Of a stretch of 13,181 nucleotides of DNA, positions 1-6,672 are shown in pieces. The stretch is taken from assembly GCA_030066455.1 (NCBI GenBank), contig JASJBQ010000066.1, positions 1 through 13,181 of the forward strand, in the 5' to 3' direction. The position numbers and the translations under genes are program-made. The DNA is from Desulfobacterales bacterium. GTDB taxonomy: Bacteria > Desulfobacterota > Desulfobacteria > Desulfobacterales > UBA5852. The notes under the pieces were generated by a model, which saw only the letters and a program-made list of their open reading frames with translations, searched no databases and was not told where the DNA came from. Position 1 is the stretch's first letter. Every line of letters starts with the position of its first letter.

Positions 1-62
1 GCGTGTGAAGCCCTAATTATTAAAGGAAAATCGGCGAAAGTGACGCCCGAAAAGGCAAGTGC

Positions 63-83
63 GAAATAATTAAATATTATTTC
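63..83. promoter_or_regulatory. AT-rich perfect dyad upstream of the first gene
   Basis: GAAATAAT, a 5-base spacer TAAAT, then ATTATTTC form a perfect 8-bp inverted repeat in an AT-rich patch that contrasts with the GC-rich remainder. It lies about 75 bases before the start of the transposase-like gene. It could be an operator or part of a promoter region for that gene, or the end structure of a gene to the left. I see no convincing -35/-10 pair, and the choice among these roles is open. Confidence 0.25.
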
Positions 84-155
84 AATTGGTTAGCCAGGCC
101 ATCCCACGCACGATCAGAACAGTACAATCTAACAAGCGCGAATACGGCCCAAGCC

Positions 156-791
156 ATGAAAAACAAATACGTTTGCCGTTCGAAAATTTCTGAAAACAAG
201 TTTCGCAAAATAATCAGATATTTTGCGTTGGATCTCGATCCACACAAAATCGCCTCGTTAACCAGCCTGAACCGCAATACGGTCAACCGCTACCTGATTC
301 GCATCCGTGAACGAATCTATTCGGCCTGTCTGCGTCAATCCCCTTTCGACCAGCATCCGCTGGCGCTCCTGGAATCGATGAACGGCAAGGCACCGATTTT
401 CGGCCTCAAGAAAGAAGGCCTGCAGGTGCGAACCGACCTGATACCGGTGCAATCCGCGGCTCGTCTGCGGCAATGCCTAAAAGCCAACGGCAGCGGCGGA
501 CCGCTGTGCCTGCCCGAACGCTGGGCCTGCTACGACGGCATCGTGGACATGGAAAGCCGGCGGCTTTACGGCCTGGCGGCGTTGGTCGGCGCCGGCGACG
601 AAAACAAGGCGTGCGGCCGTGTGATCGAGGATTTTCTGGGGTTTGCCCAGCAGCGCATGTCGAAACTGCGTCTGGCGGTCACGGACCGGTTCGGCCTGCA
701 CCTCAAGGAATGCGAATTCCGCTTCAACCACCGTGATGCGGACCTTTACCAGTTGTTGCTGAAGATGTTCCGGGAGAAACCGCTCTCCTGA
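156..791 (+). CDS. IS1595/ISXO2-family transposase-derived protein, catalytic motifs lost
   Basis: A 211-residue protein. Its ends closely resemble IS1595-family (ISXO2-like) transposases: the start MKNKYVCRSKISENKFRKII, a helix-turn-helix-like segment at about residues 25-52 (DPHKIASLTSLNRNTVNRYL), and the tail LHLKECEFRFNHR near 181-193 followed by DLYQLLLKMFRE. The catalytic core is altered. Between SPF (62-64) and IFGL (81-84), where relatives carry a VDESYFG acidic motif and a glycine/arginine-rich stretch, this protein is shorter and has no DES motif. The usual SDGW is PERW (120-123). The usual NHINGIE is ACGRVIE (152-158), so the Asn/His positions are gone. It is therefore probably not an active transposase. 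The frame is nonetheless open at near-full length, which suggests a retained DNA-binding role or a recent decay product. The ATG matches the family start, but no strong Shine-Dalgarno precedes it. The first ~150 bases are AT-rich and the rest GC-rich. I see no terminal inverted repeats. Family call is firm; function is unknown. Confidence 0.78.
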   Translation: MKNKYVCRSKISENKFRKIIRYFALDLDPHKIASLTSLNRNTVNRYLIRIRERIYSACLRQSPFDQHPLALLESMNGKAPIFGLKKEGLQVRTDLIPVQSAARLRQCLKANGSGGPLCLPERWACYDGIVDMESRRLYGLAALVGAGDENKACGRVIEDFLGFAQQRMSKLRLAVTDRFGLHLKECEFRFNHRDADLYQLLLKMFREKPLS

Positions 792-912
792 AACCGGCGG
801 AACGGATTGCCCCGCCACTCAAGTCGCAGGGCATTCGGGGCGAAAACCTAAGGCGAGAGACAAACGCGGCGAGGCACATCGAACCACTGATTCAGAAACC
901 GATTGAGACAAA

Positions 913-946
913 CGGCCGGAAACCGGCCGCGGCCCAGTGGGCCGCG
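913..946 (+). promoter_or_regulatory. Two overlapping GC-rich hairpins in the leader of the che cluster
   Basis: CGGCCGG-AAA-CCGGCCG (913-929) is a perfect 7-bp hairpin. It is followed by CGCGGCCC-AGT-GGGCCGCG (928-946), a perfect 8-bp hairpin sharing two bases with the first, so the full stems compete. No T-run follows, so this is not a standard intrinsic terminator. The site lies in the 191-base gap between the transposase-like gene and the first che gene, ending about 37 bases before the GTG start. It may separate the two transcripts, stabilise the che message, or be a REP-like element. Confidence 0.35.
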
Positions 947-982
947 CAGGCCGATCATCCGATCGTCAGGGAGACGCCAGGC

Positions 983-2167
983 GTGATCGTTTTTTGTGAA
1001 GAATGCGGACGACAGCATGAGATCCGACGCCCGCAGGGCTGCGGCCAAGAGGCCCTGCTGGCCTGCGACGGCTGTAAGGAGACTCTCAAAGTCCCCGCTA
1101 CGGCCTCCGCAGTCGCGACGCCCTCCGTGGCGCCCATTCGGCTCATGATCGTCGACGATTCCCGCCTGATCCGCACGGTGGTCCGTCAGATGTTTGACGC
1201 CGACGACCAGGTGCAGGTGGTGGGCGAGGCGGCCAACGGTCGCGAGGCCCTTCAAATGCTTTCGGAAATCGCGCCCGACGTGATCACGCTGGATATCAAG
1301 ATGCCGGAAATGGACGGTTTGTCCACCCTGAAACACATCATGATCAAGCGCCCCACCCCCACCGTCATGATCAGCGCCCTGACCCGTGAAGGGGCCACCG
1401 AAACCTTCGACGCCCTGCGCTTCGGGGCCATCGATTTCATGCCCAAGCCATCCCAGCGCGAGGACGCGAGCCTCGAAGACCAAGAGCGCGAAATCAAACG
1501 CAAGGTCAGGCTGGCCGCCGGAATCAAGATGGACAACGTGCGCCTGCTACGCACCCGTCCGACCAACGGGGGCACCCCCGCATCCGCCATCGAGCGCTGT
1601 GTCGTGTTCGGGGCCTCGGAAGGCGGCTACGGCGCCCTGCTCAAAATCATCCCCCAGCTCGATCCGGCCTGGCCGGCGACCTACCTGGCGATTTTATACG
1701 CCGCCGAGGCGCACCTCGACGCGTTCGTGGATTACCTCGACGCCCACAGTGCGATTCGCGTCCGACGGGCCGTGGACGACGCCCCCCTCGAGGGGGGCAC
1801 CTGCTATCTGGCCTCGGGCGGGGAATATGTCACGGCCGTCCGGGGCGACGGCCGGACGACCCTGCGCGTCCACGCCTCGCCCTTTCCCGAACGCCGCGGG
1901 GCCATCAACATGCTCATGCTGTCCGTCTCCGAGGTGATGGCCGCCCGCACGGTGGCCGTCGTGCTCACCGGCAAGGACGAGGACGGGGCGGAAGGCGCCG
2001 CCGAAATCGCCCGCATCGGGGGACAAGTGATGATCCAGACCCCCAAGACCTGCCTATTCAAGGAAATGGCGCTGTCCGCCCTCCAGTTGTGCCGGAGCGG
2101 CCGGCAGCTCAACGATTCGGAAATCGCCCCGGCGATACAAAACCTTTTCAACGATCAACACCACTGA
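983..2167 (+). CDS. CheB-like response regulator with N-terminal zinc ribbon; esterase triad incomplete
   Basis: A 394-residue protein starting at GTG with an AGGGAG Shine-Dalgarno nine bases upstream; no better start covers the zinc ribbon. Residues 1-35 look like a short zinc ribbon (C5-x2-C8 and C28-x2-C31). Residues 52-165 are a receiver domain with the acidic pair D58/D59, phospho-acceptor D104, S131 and K155, all intact. The C-terminal part (about 205-390) is the CheB methylesterase fold: GASEGG carries S212 at the nucleophile position and GKDEDG carries D334 at the Asp position. The QHMPP motif with the catalytic His reads LYAAE, so His is replaced by Tyr239 (or Leu238 if aligned with one shift). 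A normal CheB removes methyl groups from receptor glutamates when phosphorylated by CheA; this one probably cannot, or does so poorly. H244, five residues on, is the only nearby candidate substitute. It sits 16 bases before the receptor gene and looks like the first gene of the che operon. Confidence 0.85.
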   Translation: MIVFCEECGRQHEIRRPQGCGQEALLACDGCKETLKVPATASAVATPSVAPIRLMIVDDSRLIRTVVRQMFDADDQVQVVGEAANGREALQMLSEIAPDVITLDIKMPEMDGLSTLKHIMIKRPTPTVMISALTREGATETFDALRFGAIDFMPKPSQREDASLEDQEREIKRKVRLAAGIKMDNVRLLRTRPTNGGTPASAIERCVVFGASEGGYGALLKIIPQLDPAWPATYLAILYAAEAHLDAFVDYLDAHSAIRVRRAVDDAPLEGGTCYLASGGEYVTAVRGDGRTTLRVHASPFPERRGAINMLMLSVSEVMAARTVAVVLTGKDEDGAEGAAEIARIGGQVMIQTPKTCLFKEMALSALQLCRSGRQLNDSEIAPAIQNLFNDQHH

Positions 2168-2183
2168 TTGGGAGGAAAGACCC

Positions 2184-4799
2184 ATGTTTAGAGACCTCAA
2201 ACTCCGAACCAAGCTGATCCTGCTCGGCCTGTTTGCGACCTTCGCGCCGATGATCGTGGCCGGTGGTTTCGTTATCCGGCAGAACAACCAGACGTTCGAG
2301 GTGGCGCTGCAGGAAAGTATCAAACTGGCCCGCACCGACCTCGACCACATTGCCGAGGGTGTCTACCGGATGGCCCAGACCCAGGACGAACTGCTGCGCA
2401 AATCCCTGCGCAGCGACCTGAACGTGGCCCGCCGGGTGGTGACCGACAACGGCGGCATCGCCTTCGCCTACGAAAACGTCACCTGGAACGCGGTCAACCA
2501 GTACACCAAGACCATGGTCCCGGTGGAACTGCCCAAGATGCTTGTGGGCAACACCTGGTTCGGCCAGACCACCGACCTGACCGCCGCGGTGCCCGTGGTG
2601 GACGAGGTCCGCAACCTGGCCGAGGACCTCACCTGCACCGTGTTTCAGCGCATGAACAGCGGCGGCGACATGCTGCGCGTGGCCACCAACGTGGTCAAGG
2701 ACGACGGCACCCGGGCCATTGGCACCTACATTCCGCGCACCAACCCGGACGGCAAGTCCAACCCGGTCATCAGCACCGTCCTGCGCGGCCAGACCTTCAT
2801 CGGCCGCGCCTTCGTGGTCAACAAGTGGTATCTGACCGCCTACGAGCCCATCTACAGCAAGGACAAGCGCATCGTGGGCATGCTCTACGTGGGTCTGCCC
2901 CAGGAAAGCGTCAAGAGTCTGCGTGAATCCATCTACGACATCAAGGTGGGAAAAACCGGTTACGTGTACGTGCTCGACAGCCAGGGCCATTACGTCATTT
3001 CCCAGAACGGCACCCGTGACGGGGAGGACATCTCCCAGGCCAAGGACACCGACGGCAACCTCTTCATCCAGGAAATCGTGGCCAAATCCAAGGTGCTGAA
3101 ACCGGGTGAGGTGGCCGAACACCGCTACCCCTGGCAAAACCCGGGCGACCCCAAGGCGCGCTATAAAATTGCCCGCCTGATGTATTTCGAACCCTGGGAC
3201 TGGATCATCGGGGCCGGTTCCTACGAGGAAGAATATCTGGAGTCCGCCGGGATCATCGAACAGATTCGTGACCGCTCCAAGATCGTCCTCTGGTCGATCG
3301 CCGGCGTGGCCGGCATGATCACTGCTCTGCTCGGCTGGTGGGTGGCGCGCGGCATCGCCAACCCCATCATCGCCATCGCCAACGCCGTCAACCGCGTGGC
3401 CCGCGACCGCGACCTGACCATCGAGGTGCCGGCGGGCAGCAAGGACGAGGTCGGCATCATGGCCGGCGAGTTCAACCGAATGATGAAACTGCTGCGCGAA
3501 TCCTTCCAGCTCGTCACCAAGGCCGCCCGCGACGTGGAGAACTACTCGGGCGACGTGGCCCAGCGCGCCAACGCCAACCGGGAGCGCGCCGAGCGCCAGG
3601 CCGAGCAGATGCAGATCATGCAGCAGACCGTGGAGGACATGCGGGCCACGGCCGGCGAGGTTGCCAACTCCTCCGAATCCCAGCGTGAAGCGGCCGACAT
3701 CTCCAACACCAACGTCGAATCCCTGACGGTGGACATGGGCTCGGTGACCGAGGCCTCCGCCAGCCAGGTGGAAGAAGCCAACACCGCCACCGACCGCGTG
3801 GAGGTGATGGGTGAAACCGGCGCCAAGGTTGTGGCCACCGCCCAGCAGCAGGGCGAGCAGGTGCAGGCGGTTACCCAGGCCGTCGGACGCATGGAGACGG
3901 CGGTGCAGGAGCTCACCGGCGCCACCACCAACGCCATGACCTTTGCCAGCGACGCCCTCCAGGCGGTGGAGGAAGGCACCGCGTCGGTGTCCGCCACCGT
4001 GGACGGTATGCGCGCCATTGCTGAGTCTTCGGAACAGATCTCCGAGATCATCACCGTGATTACCGAAATCGCGGAGCAGACCAACCTGCTCTCCCTGAAC
4101 GCCGCCATCGAGGCCGCGCGCGCCGGCGCCCACGGCAAGGGTTTTGCCGTCGTCGCCGACGAAGTCGGTAAGCTGGCCCAGCGCTCCTCGGAAGCCGCCA
4201 AGGAAATTACCCAGCTGATCAAGGACTCCTCGGCCAGGGTTACGGAAGGTACCCAGCTCTCCGACCGCTCCCGCCAGGCCCTGGAAAAGATCGCCCAGGG
4301 TGGTGGTACCAACATGCAGGCCATCCAGGAAATCGCCCGCGCGGCGGAGAACATCGAAAAGGGGACCCAGGAGGTCAACACCATGATGGAAGACCTCAAC
4401 AACCTGGCCCGCGAGATTGCCGAAATGGCCGGCCAGCAGGGTGAACGCCGAGCGGCCGCCCAGGCGGCCCTGGCCGCGCTGGTGGAAAAGTCCAACGCCA
4501 TTTCCGAGCTGATCGTCAACGCCAACCAGGGCATGAGCGAAATCGGCCAGCAGATGCAGGGCGTGGTGGAACGCACCCACGCCATGCGGGACATGACCGA
4601 CACCCAGGCCGAGCGCTCCCAGAAGCTTACCGAAATCACCGGTGAGTCGGCCGAAGCCGCCGCCCAGACCCGCGAAGGCGCCGGCGTGGTTGTGGAAATT
4701 ACCGACGAACTCCAGAAGCTGTCCCAGTCCCTGACGCGTCAGGTGGAACAGTTCAAGGTGGGTGCTGCCGCTGAAACCGCTCCGGCGGACGAAGCCTAA
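2184..4799 (+). CDS. Methyl-accepting chemotaxis protein, Cache_3-Cache_2 sensor, very long signalling hairpin
   Basis: An 871-residue transmembrane receptor; GGGAGGAAAG sits just before the ATG. TM1 is about residues 11-31. The periplasmic part (32-366) resembles a Cache_3-Cache_2 double sensor: [17 protein letters not shown] and [10 protein letters not shown] near 208-240, then [15 protein letters not shown] at 259-273 and the closing [10 protein letters not shown] at 338-347. TM2 is about 367-390 and HAMP about 390-440. The cytoplasmic coiled coil runs to 858, with the conserved tip [18 protein letters not shown] at 631-648; the next residue, usually Glu, is Ala649. Each arm is roughly 205-212 residues (about 29-30 heptads), much longer than the E. 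coli 36-heptad class. A perfect methylation consensus, [10 protein letters not shown] (526-535, E530/E531), is present. There is no NWETF-type C-terminal CheR/CheB tether. It should pass a periplasmic small-molecule signal to CheA through CheW. The ligand cannot be told from sequence. Confidence 0.95.
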   Translation: MFRDLKLRTKLILLGLFATFAPMIVAGGFVIRQNNQTFEVALQESIKLARTDLDHIAEGVYRMAQTQDELLRKSLRSDLNVARRVVTDNGGIAFAYENVTWNAVNQYTKTMVPVELPKMLVGNTWFGQTTDLTAAVPVVDEVRNLAEDLTCTVFQRMNSGGDMLRVATNVVKDDGTRAIGTYIPRTNPDGKSNPVISTVLRGQTFIGRAFVVNKWYLTAYEPIYSKDKRIVGMLYVGLPQESVKSLRESIYDIKVGKTGYVYVLDSQGHYVISQNGTRDGEDISQAKDTDGNLFIQEIVAKSKVLKPGEVAEHRYPWQNPGDPKARYKIARLMYFEPWDWIIGAGSYEEEYLESAGIIEQIRDRSKIVLWSIAGVAGMITALLGWWVARGIANPIIAIANAVNRVARDRDLTIEVPAGSKDEVGIMAGEFNRMMKLLRESFQLVTKAARDVENYSGDVAQRANANRERAERQAEQMQIMQQTVEDMRATAGEVANSSESQREAADISNTNVESLTVDMGSVTEASASQVEEANTATDRVEVMGETGAKVVATAQQQGEQVQAVTQAVGRMETAVQELTGATTNAMTFASDALQAVEEGTASVSATVDGMRAIAESSEQISEIITVITEIAEQTNLLSLNAAIEAARAGAHGKGFAVVADEVGKLAQRSSEAAKEITQLIKDSSARVTEGTQLSDRSRQALEKIAQGGGTNMQAIQEIARAAENIEKGTQEVNTMMEDLNNLAREIAEMAGQQGERRAAAQAALAALVEKSNAISELIVNANQGMSEIGQQMQGVVERTHAMRDMTDTQAERSQKLTEITGESAEAAAQTREGAGVVVEITDELQKLSQSLTRQVEQFKVGAAAETAPADEA

Positions 4800-4820
4800 C
4801 CGCATGCATACGACCGGGAT

Positions 4821-4842
4821 GTCCGCCGGCCATCCGGCGGAC
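4821..4842 (+). other. Perfect 9-bp hairpin between receptor gene and cheW
   Basis: GTCCGCCGG, loop CCAT, CCGGCGGAC form a perfect 9-bp stem starting 22 bases after the receptor stop. The bases that follow (TTCCGTC) are not a T-run, so full intrinsic termination is unlikely. The stem ends eight bases before the cheW Shine-Dalgarno (AAGGAG, 4850-4855). A plausible role is protecting the receptor mRNA end or partial attenuation, which would make more receptor than CheW. Confidence 0.45.
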
Positions 4843-4865
4843 TTCCGTCAAGGAGAAAAAACCCC

Positions 4866-5399
4866 ATGAACGAGCCGTATCTGAACCACGAAACGGACCA
4901 GGAAGAAAAAGAAAAGCTCATGCAGCTGGTGGGCTTCGTGATCGGCCGGGAGATGTTCGGGGTGGATATCCTGATGGTTCAGGAAATCATCCGGGAGACC
5001 CCGATCACCCCGATCCCGAACGCGCCGGACTTCATCGAGGGGGTGATCAACCTGCGCGGCAACATCATTCCGGTGATCGACCTGCGCCGCCGCCTCAACC
5101 TGCGCCATGCCGAAACATCCGACGGCAATATCTGGATCATGATCCTGAACGTGGAGGGTCGCGTCACCGGTTTTATCGTGGACGCCGTCACGCAGGTGCT
5201 CAAGGTACCGGCCAACAGCATCAAGCCGCCGCCTGACATCGTCGTCTCCGGTCTTCACAGCCAGTACATCACCGGCGTGTGCCGCATCGACCAACGGTTG
5301 CTGATCCTGCTCGATTTCGATCGCATCCTGCTGGTGGAGGAAATCAAGAAACTACGGGAAATCAACACCGTCGACCGGGAAATGCGGGCGGCCCCGTAA
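4866..5399 (+). CDS. cheW: CheW coupling protein
   Basis: A 177-residue CheW adaptor that links receptors to the CheA kinase in the cytoplasmic array. The CheW fold starts near residue 18 (LMQLVGFVIGREMFGVDI). It includes the diagnostic segment VINLRGNIIPVIDLRRRL at about 61-78, then GFIVDAVTQVLKVP and GVCRIDQRLLILLDFDRIL toward the end. It has a short charged N-terminal extension (EPYLNHETDQEEKEK) and a C-terminal tail past the domain. The start is supported by AAGGAG ten bases before the ATG. It sits between the receptor and cheY genes, 66 bases after the receptor and 68 before cheY. CheA carries its own CheW-like domain at its C-terminus, so this is the separate coupling subunit. Nothing in it looks degenerate. 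Confidence 0.95.
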   Translation: MNEPYLNHETDQEEKEKLMQLVGFVIGREMFGVDILMVQEIIRETPITPIPNAPDFIEGVINLRGNIIPVIDLRRRLNLRHAETSDGNIWIMILNVEGRVTGFIVDAVTQVLKVPANSIKPPPDIVVSGLHSQYITGVCRIDQRLLILLDFDRILLVEEIKKLREINTVDREMRAAP

Positions 5400-5467
5400 C
5401 GCCAGGCGTGCCGATCACCAAGATCAGAGCGTCAAAGACTAAGAACACGTAGGAAAGGCAAGCAGCA

Positions 5468-5821
5468 ATGGGCAAAAAAATCCTGATCGTGGACGATTCC
5501 ACCATCATGCGCCGGATGATCAAAACGACCCTGCAGACCGGCCAGCACGAGGTGGTCGGGGAGGCCAAGGACGGCAGCGCCGCCGTGGCCCTGTACAAGG
5601 ATCTCCAACCCGACCTCGTCACCATGGACATCACCATGCGCGGCATGGACGGATTTACCGCGGCCCGGGAAATCCTGGCATACGACAGCGCGGCCGCCAT
5701 CATTTTCCTGTCCAATCTCGACGAGGCCGAATATGGCGAGAATGCCCGCCAGCTGGGGGCCAAGGGATATCTGAACAAGCACCGTTCCAAGGAAATTCTG
5801 AAGCTGATCAACCAGCTTTAA
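5468..5821 (+). CDS. cheY: CheY-like single-domain response regulator
   Basis: A 117-residue protein consisting only of a receiver domain. The phosphorylation site residues are all present: acidic pair D9/D10, phospho-acceptor D54 in VTMDITM, S82 in IFLSNLD, and K104. Two positions differ from the common pattern: the Pro after the acceptor motif is Arg (MRGMDG), and the residue after K104 is His instead of the usual Pro. It should receive phosphate from the CheA Hpt domains and carry the signal to a motor or other target. AGGAAAGG about nine bases upstream supports the ATG. It is one of four intact receiver domains in the window and the only one without an attached output domain. With no cheZ or cheX/cheC in view, the dephosphorylation route is not shown. 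Confidence 0.93.
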   Translation: MGKKILIVDDSTIMRRMIKTTLQTGQHEVVGEAKDGSAAVALYKDLQPDLVTMDITMRGMDGFTAAREILAYDSAAAIIFLSNLDEAEYGENARQLGAKGYLNKHRSKEILKLINQL

Positions 5822-5889
5822 TCGAACGGTCCAAGGGCCGACGCCACCTGAAACGGGGGGCGAAGGCACGACCGACGGGATAGGTCACG

Positions 5890-6591
5890 ATGGCCATGAA
5901 CTTCAATGCGGACAACGCGATCGACGCGACGACGGCGACCATCGGACGCCAGACCAAATCGCTGCGCCGTAAAATCCGGGCCGGTTTTCTTCTGGCCATG
6001 CTGCTGACGCTGATAATCGGCATCGGGTTGACGGTGCAACTGACGGGGGTCGATCGCGGCACACCGTTTACTTGGCTGGATGCCGGCACCGGGGTTGAAG
6101 ACAACGCGCATGCGCAATTGGTGCAGCGTGTGCGGTATGGCCTGACGGGCGGTACGCTGCTGACGCTCGCCGTCTTGAGCGCGCTCTATATCTTTATCGC
6201 GCGTCGCATCCTGCATCCGCTCGAAAACACGGCTGCCGCCGCCGGACGGATTGCCGACGGCCGCCTGGATACCACCGTGCCGGTGCAAGACCGGGACGAA
6301 ATCGGCCGCATCGGAGAGCTCTTCAACGACATGGGCGTCAACCTGCAGGAACTCCTCCTTCTGGTCTGGAACCAGACCGGCAGCGCCCTGGATGCGCTCG
6401 AAGATATCCACCGGCAGCTTGATGATCCCCAGGCCGCCCCCATGAAAAAGGTCATTCACACCCATCTGCAATCGGCACGGCAGAACCTGGGAACCATGCA
6501 AACCGTCGCCCGGTCGTTCGATCTTTACGATGTGCTTCTGACCGGTCACAAAGCCGTGGCCATGGAAGAAGGGGCCGACCGGGCCCGTTAA
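5890..6591 (+). CDS. Two-helix membrane protein with HAMP domain and no signalling output domain
   Basis: A 233-residue inner-membrane protein. A basic cytoplasmic N-terminus (1-30) precedes TM1 (about 31-51, AGFLLAMLLTLIIGIGLTVQL). A short external loop of some 32 residues follows, then TM2 (about 84-104). A HAMP domain covers about 105-158, with P110 after TM2 and the typical DEIGRIGELFNDM at 136-148. After HAMP there are only about 75 residues, apparently helical (NQTGSALDALEDIHRQLDD). There is no receptor hairpin, kinase or cyclase domain. Lying between cheY and cheA, it may be a membrane accessory to the receptor or to CheA, or the shrunken remnant of a second receptor. The ATG at 5890 has a weak GGGATAGG upstream; a second in-frame ATG two codons on is possible. 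Domain call is good; role is unknown. Confidence 0.82.
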   Translation: MAMNFNADNAIDATTATIGRQTKSLRRKIRAGFLLAMLLTLIIGIGLTVQLTGVDRGTPFTWLDAGTGVEDNAHAQLVQRVRYGLTGGTLLTLAVLSALYIFIARRILHPLENTAAAAGRIADGRLDTTVPVQDRDEIGRIGELFNDMGVNLQELLLLVWNQTGSALDALEDIHRQLDDPQAAPMKKVIHTHLQSARQNLGTMQTVARSFDLYDVLLTGHKAVAMEEGADRAR

Positions 6592-6610
6592 ACCGCAATA
6601 CCCTCCGGGT

Positions 6611-6640
6611 GCCGGCCGGGCCATGAACGGCCCGACCGGC
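6611..6640 (+). other. Imperfect 12-bp hairpin before cheA
   Basis: GCCGGCCGGGCC, loop ATGAAC, GGCCCGACCGGC pair over 12 positions with a single C-A mismatch. The stem lies 20 bases after the HAMP gene stop and 20 before the cheA Shine-Dalgarno AAGGAG (6661-6666). No T-run follows, so it is more likely an mRNA-stability or processing element, or a partial attenuator, than a terminator. It resembles in placement the hairpin between the receptor gene and cheW. Confidence 0.4.
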
Positions 6641-6672
6641 GAACACACCGCCTGGAGAATAAGGAGATCGCC

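Noticed and set aside
1..69. Possible 3' end of an upstream gene (22 open codons, then TAA at 67-69)
   Set aside because: The stretch is short, has no recognisable motif, and an open run of this length is not unusual by chance. Sequence to the left would settle it.
156..791. Complete insertion sequence around the transposase-like gene
   Set aside because: No matching terminal inverted repeats or target duplications could be seen in 1-155 and 792-980, and the catalytic motifs are lost.
792..982. Sigma-54 or flagellar sigma-28 promoter before the che cluster
   Set aside because: I searched for TGGCAC-N5-TTGC and TAAA-N15-GCCGATAA patterns by eye and found no acceptable match.
2148..4805. 885-residue open frame on the minus strand opposite the receptor gene
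   Set aside because: It is Gly/His/Leu-rich low-complexity sequence, mirrors the strong codon bias of the receptor gene, and shows no domain. It is a shadow of the + strand gene.
4821..4842. Intrinsic terminator between the receptor gene and cheW
   Set aside because: The stem is perfect but is followed by TTCCGTC and not a T-run. Kept only as a hairpin.
5890..6591. Truncated or frameshifted second chemoreceptor
   Set aside because: The next 80 bases hold no receptor hairpin remnant in any frame, and cheA follows with its own Shine-Dalgarno. The protein appears to end naturally after its helical tail.
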